64,000 bases of DNA, from contig NZ_SCVC01000011.1 of NCBI RefSeq assembly GCF_004297405.1, positions 356,247 through 420,246 on the forward strand, read 5' to 3'. Origin of the DNA: Reyranella sp. GTDB lineage: Bacteria > Pseudomonadota > Alphaproteobacteria > Reyranellales > Reyranellaceae. The notes under the pieces are model-generated. The model ran no database searches. It worked only from the letters and a program-made list of their open reading frames with translations, and was not told the origin of the DNA. Below are positions 46,101 to 55,300 of this stretch, one piece after another. The position numbers and the translations under genes are program-made. Every line of letters begins with the position of its first letter. The first letter of the stretch is position 1.

Positions 46101-46249
46101 GCCGGCCCCGCTAGCGTGAGCGTCATCGCTGCCGCGTCATACGTGGGCAGGGCTTCGCCCCAGCGCGTAGCAAGCTGGCCTGAGGCCGCCCCCATCGCGT
46201 TCATTCCCGCCTGATTGAATGCGAGCGTCGCGAGTGTCTGGTTGATCAT
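43181..46249 (-). CDS. Large protein with degenerate phospholipase-D-like C-terminal domain
   Basis: A 1022-residue protein with no signal peptide or membrane segment. The first 750 residues are beta-rich and unlike any family I know (for example FRFHPQAALRVRRLIGQRYD and GLATGTRLHIVDMFGGAWAN). About residues 765-920 look like a PLD-fold domain: ALLWALSHARTLVYIETPLF, then LRVIVSVPKRIPFGPGYESF and VTVDDVWALSGTSSFSRRGL. The last block corresponds to an HKD motif, but the HxK is replaced (IVRGALVTVDD), so the second active site is probably dead. Its ATG overlaps the stop of the preceding large gene (ATGA), so synthesis is coupled. It is the third member of the giant-gene set. Function unknown. 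Confidence 0.8.
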   Translation of the reverse strand: MINQTLATLAFNQAGMNAMGAASGQLATRWGEALPTYDAAAMTLTLAGPARWMAPIGGSFQWHKFGVSLRDASGARLDGIVAVFRFHPQAALRVRRLIGQRYDERTDGRASRPVPWFAAIRGGEAPAEMPDIKPNDPPLAPTSADVGAPLTHGTLSFHDERGLIIDPVAVAAMFRDLLSDGFPALLNPSTGSAADLNASGNPGGLGRIAGLATGTRLHIVDMFGGAWANPATGAGLRIGTSGSPLGAGPHDWTSGTLQSTVSGVSNLRFGFSPEGALGTAQLSIPNFPTTPFPSGSSTPTLGRQFFRVVAVDLGLHLLGNRGSSTVEGVVGADGATQLEPEPLVRDGDTLQATVDGQATMGAVTEIGAQTGLVLAVSPTISTSVAFPANRNVRWPTVPAPIGTAEDLSAEQSARARNEATAAYVDATNDVVVTWPIGALPTEAHVRVFPRVDPGPAVVQLSELDFALRGEGGSGIAASTGLSVLLRDPYRVGSGSRPQAPELRFDLLIATRGPAGARSRVLGGLSAQVGIGGTAPVRPPATNVLAQVPLDQRGLSPAPLLGLVPTAPASGSDPVLSALGEAAPRESPRFRTMARTDSLVAGHDGGAPGNWAALVSPGFLDARSVRGDARLGNPGNDAGPEDHAPGLVFRGRLGTDLARAALRRTHHLVRRLPELNAERWADPAAGTGTIAGAVLQNIAEIVESPELSLVPETVVRGLPANWTGLVNAVSPFLPPSMGSLLTSVPAPAAGDRWVAEVRREAFAAKQGRRDSQWALLWALSHARTLVYIETPLFGATAAGTAPHEVDLVALLVARLTAEKDLRVIVSVPKRIPFGPGYESFAQRHYVSRNAAVDALRAADPKRVVVYHPVGFPGRQEIVRGALVTVDDVWALSGTSSFSRRGLTFDGSIDVCFIDRQLRDGVSAAIADRRRLAMARTLGVAPPLAGETPAANWVRSLQMRSAFELFREIVGRGGDGLVEPLWRGLPEADLPALDARIADPDGRGFPAISGIFASVLAGLGSARV

Positions 46250-49200
46250 GGCAATCTCGTCTCGCGCGTGATGCGCCCGGCCGGATCGACGATCTCGACG
46301 GTGACCGCTGCGATGTCACGCGGTATCCATGCATAGGTTCGGCCGAGAAGCGGATTTGTGGCGTGGTAGCGAAAGATCGACTCCGGCTGAACCGTGGGGT
46401 CGGGCATCGTTCCCGAGATGAGCCGTACCTCATTGCCGTGTGCGCGTCGGGTTACCATCGACGCATCTGCCATCACGATGCTCACTGTAAAGAGATGCGA
46501 ACCCCGCGGCGTCACCTGCAAGGAAGCGTCGGTCTCGTAGCTGACGAGCCGATGATCTGGAAATCCCGCCACATTCTCGAGAGTAATGTTTGTCATCGAT
46601 GGAGCCGCTGTCGAGGTCACAACGACGCCTATGGCGCGCGAGGCTGGTGAGCGACCGCCGTGAATGCCGCGGTTCAAATTCGTTTCTGCCCATGCGACTG
46701 CACGGTAGAAGGTCGATTGCCACGTCTTGCCGGGGGCTGAATCTTCAAGCTCGAAGCTGATGATGCCATTCGCTCTCATGCCGGAGGCCGCGTCTAAGAC
46801 GGCAATCGGCGGGCCTGCATGTTCCGTCATGATCGCGCGTTGCACGTTGGGCGCACGGAAGATCTCGACCCGCGACACCGGCACGCGGGTCTCCGCAACC
46901 TCGACACGAAGCGAGACGACCCCGCCCTGGTCGCGGGCGATCAACGTCGGCGGCTCCGCTATCTGAACATCCGGAACGGCGACGGCGATGTAGTCATTTC
47001 CCGCGGATGGCAGTCCCCCCTCGACACCGGTGACGCTCACCGGGACGATCGCATAGAAGTGAATCATTCGACTTCCTCGCGGCAGCTCTACCTGCAACGT
47101 GGTCGCGGTGACGTTGTCAGCGACGCGCGTGAATGCACGCCGTGCATTGCCAAATACGTGCGGCCTCAACGCTACGAGACGGTCTGCCGCCGAGATCTCC
47201 AGATCGGGGGAGGCCAGTTCAAGTTCTCTGGCCAACGTGGTCTCATCGGCTGCGTACACTGTGTACTTGGGCGCCGACGGCGACCAGGCGAGCGTGATGC
47301 GCGAAACGCCTTTCGGATCGGGCAGCGAGGCCCAGGTCATGGCAGTAGGTACGAATGGCGGTGGCGGCGGGATCGGGCTCGCCGCTTGGGCGGAAACGTT
47401 CGGTGACCAGTCGCTCGGAAGCCCAAAGCCAACACGCTCCGTGGCCTGCGCCTTGACGGTAACCCGTACCCGCGGATGGCTCTGGTACGCGAAAGCGAGG
47501 CCCGGAATCTGCACACGATAGGTGCGCAACCTTCCAGTTGTCTCATCAGCGACGATCGTTAGACCGGCCGGTGGAACGTCGATCGAAGCCGTCGAGAAAT
47601 CTATCATCGTATCGGCGACCAGAGGCCCGCCAACCGCGAACACCGACCCGTTCACTGTCGGTACGGCGCTTCCTTCAGCATGCACCAAGAGGCGGAGAGT
47701 GATCTGGCGGGGTTGACGGTGCGACCAGTCCCACATGAAGTCGACCGCCGCGACGGCTGGGAAGACAGGCGTGGCCGATGCGGGAACCTCCAGCGACACT
47801 TTCTTTACCGAGGGCACCTGCGGAGGCACGACGATTCTCGAGTGATCCGCGGATACCCAGCTGCTCCAGCGGCCGAACCAGTCTGTCGCCGCCACGCTGA
47901 ACACGACGGTATTCGGGTCTCCAGGGAATCGCTCGGGCACGTTGTCATCGTTGAAGCGAACGAGCGCTGGCGGCTCGCGGTTGGGATCTTCAGCCGCGAC
48001 GAACGGCGTCCAGCCACCTGAACTCCGCGGCTCGAGACGGATCTCCATCGCGGCGGGGCCGAAACCACGCGCGACGGCATATCCCGTGGGCCGTGGCATC
48101 GAATCGGACGTCAAGAGCGGCACGGCCCAGGATACGTTCGGCGCTTCGAGCCAACGTCCGTCGAGCACACCCGGAGGATCGATATGGCGTGGCGGGTCAA
48201 GCGGTGACGGCTCCGCCACCAGCGACTGCGGCGCCGTAACGGCGCCCTGCTGAAGCTCCATGCACAAGGTCGTCAATTCGCCTGCGATGACGAATTCAAT
48301 TGTCGTGCCCGTGCCAGGCAGCTTGAATTTCAAGACGACCTTATGATCCACGGTGATCATGTAGAAGTCGAACTTGACCGGCTGCGTCGAGAGCGTTGTC
48401 GAGGCTGGCTGGATCGCCGCCGGTGGCCCCAGCGTCGTGCCAAATCCGAGTGCAAGAGCGCTGAACGGATCAGTGCCGGCAGCAACCAGCATACCGCCCA
48501 GTGGGAACAGCTCGGAATCATGCGCCTTGCTCTGCCAGTGTGCGGAAGCCGCGACGCCGTGCACCGATCGAGGTGCTCTCGTCGTGACGGGGACCGACGT
48601 CTCCGCATGCCTCGACGGATCCGACACCGTCTCCAGCATTCGCGCCACGGCAGAGACCAGCGGGCGCAACTCCTTGGTGACGAGTTGTGAGCTGTCGGGG
48701 GCCGCGAAGGCCGGAACTGCAGTGCCACGGTCAGTGATGGCATTCCAACCAGCGTCTGGCGTCCCGCGCTTCACACGGTCGATCGCGGCATTTACTGGAG
48801 CCTGCTCGGCGCCGACCAGTCCCTGAGGGTCCATCGGGTAGCCGGTGGTTGCGAAAGCTTCATTTGCAGGCAGGCCCACTGTCTCGACGAGCTTCCAGCC
48901 GGGGTCGTTGATAAACGCATCTATGGGCACGACCCGCACCGAGGTGACTGTCCCCGTGCCGAAGAGAACGACACTGGCAACCGGACTGCCGAACAGCACG
49001 AAAGAGCGATTCGATACGAGCCCGGCAGCGCTCTCTTCGTCGACTGCGTGACCCGTACCATCCGGGCCGCTGAATCCCCGCGCCACAAGCGTGGCGCCCG
49101 CAGGTACGTTCACTACGAGCAAGACGGCCGCGCCGGGGCCGACTGTCCAGGAGAGGAGCCGCGAGCCAGAGTCCAGCGGCTCGCTGTGTACGGTCACTTC

Positions 49201-49365
49201 CTTTACGGGCAGCGCACGGCCCTGGAAGTGCCACACCTTGAAAAGAGCGCGAGGCATTCCAAGACTGGAATGCAAGATCCAGCGAAGCGCTACGCGCGTT
49301 TTCCCACCAACGACGATGGGCGCCGCCGAACCATGGAACAACTCAGGGAAGACAAGGCGGCTCAT
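46246..49365 (-). CDS. Large beta-rich hypothetical protein (1039 aa)
   Basis: About 1039 residues from ATG 49365 (MSRLVFPELFHGSAAPIVVG). The sequence is strand-rich throughout and contains fibronectin-III-like stretches, for example TMTWA-type strands after a PPPPPF linker (near residue 690) and YTVYAADETTLARELELASP. YRVQIPGLAFAYQSHPRVRV and VSRVEIFRAPNVQRAIMTEH look like further sandwich strands. There is no signal peptide, membrane helix or recognisable catalytic motif. Both ends are joined by ATGA overlaps to the 2401-residue gene before it and the PLD-like gene after it. It is most likely a structural or scaffold partner made together with them. I do not recognise a family. Confidence 0.78.
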   Translation of the reverse strand: MSRLVFPELFHGSAAPIVVGGKTRVALRWILHSSLGMPRALFKVWHFQGRALPVKEVTVHSEPLDSGSRLLSWTVGPGAAVLLVVNVPAGATLVARGFSGPDGTGHAVDEESAAGLVSNRSFVLFGSPVASVVLFGTGTVTSVRVVPIDAFINDPGWKLVETVGLPANEAFATTGYPMDPQGLVGAEQAPVNAAIDRVKRGTPDAGWNAITDRGTAVPAFAAPDSSQLVTKELRPLVSAVARMLETVSDPSRHAETSVPVTTRAPRSVHGVAASAHWQSKAHDSELFPLGGMLVAAGTDPFSALALGFGTTLGPPAAIQPASTTLSTQPVKFDFYMITVDHKVVLKFKLPGTGTTIEFVIAGELTTLCMELQQGAVTAPQSLVAEPSPLDPPRHIDPPGVLDGRWLEAPNVSWAVPLLTSDSMPRPTGYAVARGFGPAAMEIRLEPRSSGGWTPFVAAEDPNREPPALVRFNDDNVPERFPGDPNTVVFSVAATDWFGRWSSWVSADHSRIVVPPQVPSVKKVSLEVPASATPVFPAVAAVDFMWDWSHRQPRQITLRLLVHAEGSAVPTVNGSVFAVGGPLVADTMIDFSTASIDVPPAGLTIVADETTGRLRTYRVQIPGLAFAYQSHPRVRVTVKAQATERVGFGLPSDWSPNVSAQAASPIPPPPPFVPTAMTWASLPDPKGVSRITLAWSPSAPKYTVYAADETTLARELELASPDLEISAADRLVALRPHVFGNARRAFTRVADNVTATTLQVELPRGSRMIHFYAIVPVSVTGVEGGLPSAGNDYIAVAVPDVQIAEPPTLIARDQGGVVSLRVEVAETRVPVSRVEIFRAPNVQRAIMTEHAGPPIAVLDAASGMRANGIISFELEDSAPGKTWQSTFYRAVAWAETNLNRGIHGGRSPASRAIGVVVTSTAAPSMTNITLENVAGFPDHRLVSYETDASLQVTPRGSHLFTVSIVMADASMVTRRAHGNEVRLISGTMPDPTVQPESIFRYHATNPLLGRTYAWIPRDIAAVTVEIVDPAGRITRETRLP

Positions 49366-52300
49366 GTGGCACCGTCTTCCCAAGGCGGTGGTGCCAAATC
49401 CGCCTCACAGCAGAGTTCCGGCGTGTCCGAAACGGCCGCATCGAGCAGCGGATGCAGATTGCGCGCGAGCGCGAGGCTAACGACCTTGCCGCGAGCACCC
49501 GGTTTCAGCAGTACAAGCGTGCGCGTTCCGCTGGCATCGTGGATGATTCTCGACACGAGCGAAGTGGGCGGAGGCGGGAGTGGTGGAGGCGGAACCTGTC
49601 GTGGTCCGAGATATAGATCCCGCAGCTCGACGACTGACTTGGCGTTCACCGTCTTCGTGCCCGTGGCGCGTCGGATGAAGTCGCCGCCGTCGACAACGAG
49701 GTCTGGCGTCGTCCGCACGAGCTCATCCACCAGCAGCCACGTGCGCCGCTGAAGCAGCCAACGCTCGATATAGATGCCTGTTTCTGTGTCGTACTCCGGC
49801 TCCGGTTCAAGGCGCGTACGCCAGGCTGGCTCCGGTGTCTCGAGGAGCACCGCGAATGGCTGGGCGATGGCGTCCGTTGTCCACAGCACCGAGACACGTG
49901 CAAACTCGGGGCGTGTCCGGACCTCGAGGTCGGCCTCGACGAGCGCGCCGTCGAACGCTTCGTCGGTCACCTCGTCGGGAAGGCTGGCGAGCGGTGCGGG
50001 ATTTGCGACCCGATCCGGAATCACGGGGGCGAGGCGTACGGCCTTCGCAAACTCCTCGCGACTGCGGTACTTCGAGGTCGTGAACGACTGGCGATGCAGT
50101 GGGCGATGACCCATGTCTTCCGGACGCAGCGGAGGCCGGGCCAATGCGCCTCCCATCGTCAACGGCTCCAGATCGACGATGTACTCTGTGAGTGGATCGA
50201 GCGCGAAGGGCAGCGACACACGGCCGTGACGGTCGGAAGCCGGGTTGAAGTCACCGCATGTCAGGCCGTTCAACAAACGCCGGACTGTGCCTTCCCAGGG
50301 AGAGAAGACCATGCCCGTGACCGGCTCGTAGCGCGCTGCGATGAGGAACTGCATCAGGGGCTCCTCAGGTGTTCCGGCGGACCCGCGGAAGGATGCAGCA
50401 CGCGCCACGGCACGAAGCTGCCGGTCGTATGCCGCGTAGAGTTCGAGCACGTCGTTCGTGGCGAAGACCACCACGACCGGATCGTCGGTGAAGTGATAGA
50501 GTTCACCCGACGGCGGATATTCGACGAGGATCCAGGGATCGAGGTTTCGCGGCGCTTCGGCGTCCGTGAAGAACGTGCGTACTGCGGGCCCTATCCCGGT
50601 GTCGTTGCTGTCCACCGTGCGCAGGGTGACAATCTCGTTCGGGTCCTGACCGTCTTCCGGCTCCACCGGCTTCTGACCTAGTTCGGCCGAGTAGTGAACG
50701 ACAACGCGATACTCGGCATTTGGCTTTAGCAGTGCATGCTTCGCGTCATCGAGTGCCACTACAAGTCCGCTGAGATCTGCGTTCGATTCGGCACCGTCTT
50801 CTTCGGCGCGTACGACTTCATATTCAGAAAGGCCTTCGATGACAGCGAGGAAATACGAAGGCGGACTCATCCCGAATTCGTGTATCGCGACGGGCAAGGG
50901 GCTGACCCCAATTTCCACTCGTAAAGCAGGTGATGGCAACTTGATCTGGACAATGAATTCGCCCCAGCCACCCGCACCCTTCAAGGCGCTGCCGAAGTAG
51001 GCTCGCGCGAGCCGCACGTCATCCCACCAGGGCCCGGTCGTGTCGTCCCATTTCGGTGGGACGGACACGCCAGACGTATTGAGCTGAGCAAAGGTAACGG
51101 TCGTACCTGCAATCTCCTTGTTGCCCGTCCCGAAAGCACGGACTTTGACGAGCCCCTTCGCGACCATCTTGATGCGCGCGAAGATGAGCAGTGTCAGCGT
51201 GACGAACGGTCCGCCCTTGATGCACGTTACATCGCGAAGGCTTTCCTTCCGTTGATCGTCAAGTTTGTTCAGCGCATTGGCCAGCAGCCCATCGAAGCCT
51301 GGCGCCGTAACGATGCTTTCGGCCAGGACTTCATAGGGAGCTTGAAGCACCTTTGCGACGCATTGTTGGGTACTCGCTGCTGCGACGAGATCCAGTGCAG
51401 GAGTGAAGCGCGCTGCCTCGGTAGCATTCGTGGTTACGCGAGGGGCGCGGGCAATGATTGTTTCAGCGAGCCGGCGATCGCGGGGTGGACGTGTCGTCGG
51501 AGGCGAAGGTTCAAATGCCATCTCCAACATCCTCAACCGGTCGATAGCCACGACGCGAGGATCGAAGGGCCGGCGTGGTGGCCTTGGGCAGGCTGCCTGC
51601 GTGCCCACGACCCTCGCGGCCAGGCCGGGCATCAAACCGTCGAGAAATGTGTTCGTGCGCCACGTCTCGTAGACTTTGACCGCGGTATCGACTGGCTGCG
51701 AGCGCGTAGTTCCTGGCGCGTCGGGCCACGCTTCGCCGGTGAGACGCCACCCTGCTTCGGACGGCCCCATCAAGGAGTGCCGGAACGTCCACAACACCGA
51801 CGCGGCTTCGGCCACTTTCGTGCACACATCGCCGAATCGATCGTCGACCATGCCGTCGAGTCCGGGACTCTGGAGCATCGCCTTGTCCACGTTCGTCGGC
51901 TTCCAGTCGAGCAGTGCGAGCTCGACAGGCATTCCATCGCTTCCCCCTTGTTGCGGCGGGTGTCTCCAGGTGTACGGCCGCGGACCTGGAGTTACGGGTG
52001 ACGTTCCAGGCGCCACGGGACTACCGGCAATGGCGACAAGCTGCAGCTCTATCGAGCGAATCTCGTACTTCAGGAAATTAGGGCCGCGCTTCTGCCAGCC
52101 TTGACCAAAGCCGGGCGGCAACCCGGAGGACAATTGGCCGTCAACAGTAGCTCCCGAAGCCATACGCGGAGCGACCTCGAATTGTACGAGTGGGATTGCA
52201 TCGATGGGCACGAAGACTTGACGCTGGATGACGTTGTCGCCCTCACGCACCTCGACGATCGGAACGGAGCCATTTTCCGTGCCATGGCACAGCACCGTAT

Positions 52301-55300
52301 CGATACCGCGATCGACGCCGCTGCCTTCAACAAGCGCGGGCGACCGACTCTGGAGCATCAGATCGCGAATGGGGGATGGTGGGAAGGGCGCCCCCGGCAT
52401 GTCGCCGAGCGAGAAGCCGACACACCCCTTCACGGAGAAGAAGAAGAAACTGACCTTGCCGCAGATCCGCCCTTCAAGCCGCGAGTCATCACCGTCCGAG
52501 AGGAACTTGAGTTGACCGTGCGCTTCGATGCTTACGATGAAGAGACGCAGCTTCCCATCGAGGAACACGCGTCCTGCGAAGTAGAATGGCGCGAAACCCA
52601 CACCGACATCGAAACCGGCTGCAACGCGCAGGTAGAGCCCGATGTCGGTATTGCCCCAGGTGAACGAAACCCGGAGCCCGGTGGCCAGCGAGAAGCCTTG
52701 CAGCGGTCCCAGTGGGAAGTCCGGGATGCCATCTCCGTGCACCATGAAATACGCGGTGCCTTCGAAAAGCTGCAGAATCTTCGCGGTCGCGGGGCGTGCG
52801 ATGGTACCGGCGTCGACATAGAAGTGCTCTGGCGGAAAGGCCGGCGGGTCGAAAAAGAAGCCTGCTTCCACCGGAACCTTGAGATCGAGCACGGCCTCGA
52901 TGTGATAGTCGAACTGGAGCCCGATCAGCACTCGTTGGCGTGTAATGTCTACTGTAGCGAAGATGGCGCCGGTGGCGCTCCCTTTGGTGGGCGGGCGCTT
53001 CTTGAGCAGGTTCGCCTTCACGAACATCAGCACGCGTGGACCAGGAAGCTCGAGCGCGAGCATGCCCTTCACATTGAGAACCGTGCCGCCTTCGATGGTT
53101 CCAGCGACGACGCCCACACCGAACGCCCACTTGTCCAGCGCCGGTCCCCACCCGCGCAGATCTGTTGGGTCTCCCGCGACAACGTTCGCAAACCAGTCAA
53201 GCGCTGGAGTGCGCGCGGCAGGATTCTCGAGCCGCGCGTGATGCATGGCGAACAGTCCGAGGAATCCGAACACGGCGAGCCCCGTGCCTCCGAGGGGAAT
53301 GCCCGTCGGCAATTCCACTGACAATGTGACCAGGACTCCGGTCGCCGAGCGCTCACCCTGCGTGATCGAGCGGATTGCCAGCCCACCGGCAAGACGAATG
53401 CCGATGCTCGGCAACGAAAGGTCGAGCTGCCCTGCGAATCCATCACTCTTGATCTCGAGGTAGCCGCGGCCTTCCAGCGTCCCTTCGACATTGACGCTTA
53501 CGCCGATCGCAGTGATAGACGGCGTGCCAAGCGGATCAATGGGCAGGCGGAGGCCGAAACGATCCACCTTGACCACACCAAGGTCTGCACCGAAGCCGAG
53601 GTCTACCTCGATATTGAGGGGATTGGTGCGTGCAATGCGTGCACCAAGGACCTTGATGATGTCTTCACCGAGGAGCCCAGGCAGCACGCGCAGCGAGCCG
53701 GAGTCCGCAAGGTCGATCGTGTAGCCGCGCGAGGAATCGAAGACCGGCAGGAAGCTCGTCGGCTGGTTGGGCTGCGAATCAAATGCGAAGCCCACGGCCT
53801 TGTAGCGGATCTTCGCCGGTTTGTCCGGCCGCATCGTCACGATTTCGCGATTTGCGATCTTGATGTTCAGCCAGACGGCGCTTTCGACGTCGACGAGAAG
53901 TGCGGCATGCACTTCGTCCTGGTCGTGTCGTACATCGAGCTCGACACCGTAGTGCGTGAGACGCAGAACATGCGCGACCCCGAGCGTCGTAACGAGCACC
54001 GGTGTACCGAGTGCGATGGCGAGCGGAACGATCTCGCCATCGCTCGCCGCATCCGGCGCATTCGGGGCGAGGAGGGGCGCCAACGTGAAATAGAGGCCGA
54101 GCACGTCACGCCATCCATCGGATGGTGGCTCCGCCGTTGAGTTTGCCACTGGAATCGTGCCCCAGCTCCACAAACCATCGCGGTCCGTCTCAGCGGCTCG
54201 CGCGACGAGCGTTTCCGTGAATTCTCCGGTAGTGGGATCGTGTGTGATCGTGAAACGGAACTCGACAACGCCATCGTCAGGATTGGGTGCGCCTTGTGGG
54301 AGCCGTGCTTGCTCTTGGGGATCTTCCAGGCCGGGGCCGATGAGATCGACATCGTTCCTGAATTTATCCAACCCTTCCTCATGTGCCGTCTTGAAATCGA
54401 CGGTAAGCCGCAACTCACCAGCAATGGGTACGAGGTCGCGCTCGAAACGCACGGTGCCGCCGATATGGCGCAGCCAGTCCGCCTGCTGCCCTTGAGGAGC
54501 AGTGACTTCGTCGCGCTTTGGCGTCGGAACCGTGTCGCGCTTCTTACGCGAAAGCGTTCCGCTGTAGGACTGCGTTGTGGATGTAGGTCGCATCAAACTC
54601 GCGACTGCGACCCGGTACGGGTCCGGCACGTAGTTGGGATTCCGGAACACGTCGTTTGCGGATCGGTCCCCCGGCACAAGCCCGCTCGTGATCGGCGTTG
54701 TCGCCTGCGGAACTGAGTTGTTACCAAAGCCGGTGTCAGAGATGCGCGCCGCCGCGATGCCGCGCTCTACGAGAATTGCTTTTAGGTACTCGGTCCGACG
54801 ATCGCTTAACGCCTTGTTGTAGGTCGTCTGGGCATCGCCGTCCTCGCGGCTCGCAAAGCCGTCGACGCGAATAGTCAATGACGTGTCTTCAAGCGCACGC
54901 GCAACAAAATCGTCGACGCTACCTATGATCGAGAGCGCTCCGGTCGTTTCCCCTTCGCGCGGCCGGCCTTTCGCGAAGGGAATAGTAAACCGTTCGCGTG
55001 TCTCAGAGCCGGCGGTCGTCCACGACGCTTCGACGGACTTCGAGCTGTCCTCGGGGATAGGAATGCGAACCGCGCCGTCGGACAGCGTTTTGGCCTGACC
55101 ATCGACCGTCAGCACGCCATCGGGCGGGCTTAACGTGAGAACGGCGTCCGCATCCGTGCTGTCCGAGATGCGAATTCTTGCCGACTCCGGATCGAGAGCG
55201 GGCGTCGGAACCTTTGCCGGCTCGGGGGAGGGCTCCGGGTGGAACTGTCGGTTCGGAAAGACGTCGAGCACAATCAGGCGTCGCTGCGCCGGATTGCGAC

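Noticed and set aside
52101..53321. Long rightward open frame inside the giant gene
   Set aside because: The minus-strand protein is continuous across it with coherent beta-rich sequence, and the opposite frame reads as arbitrary charged sequence.
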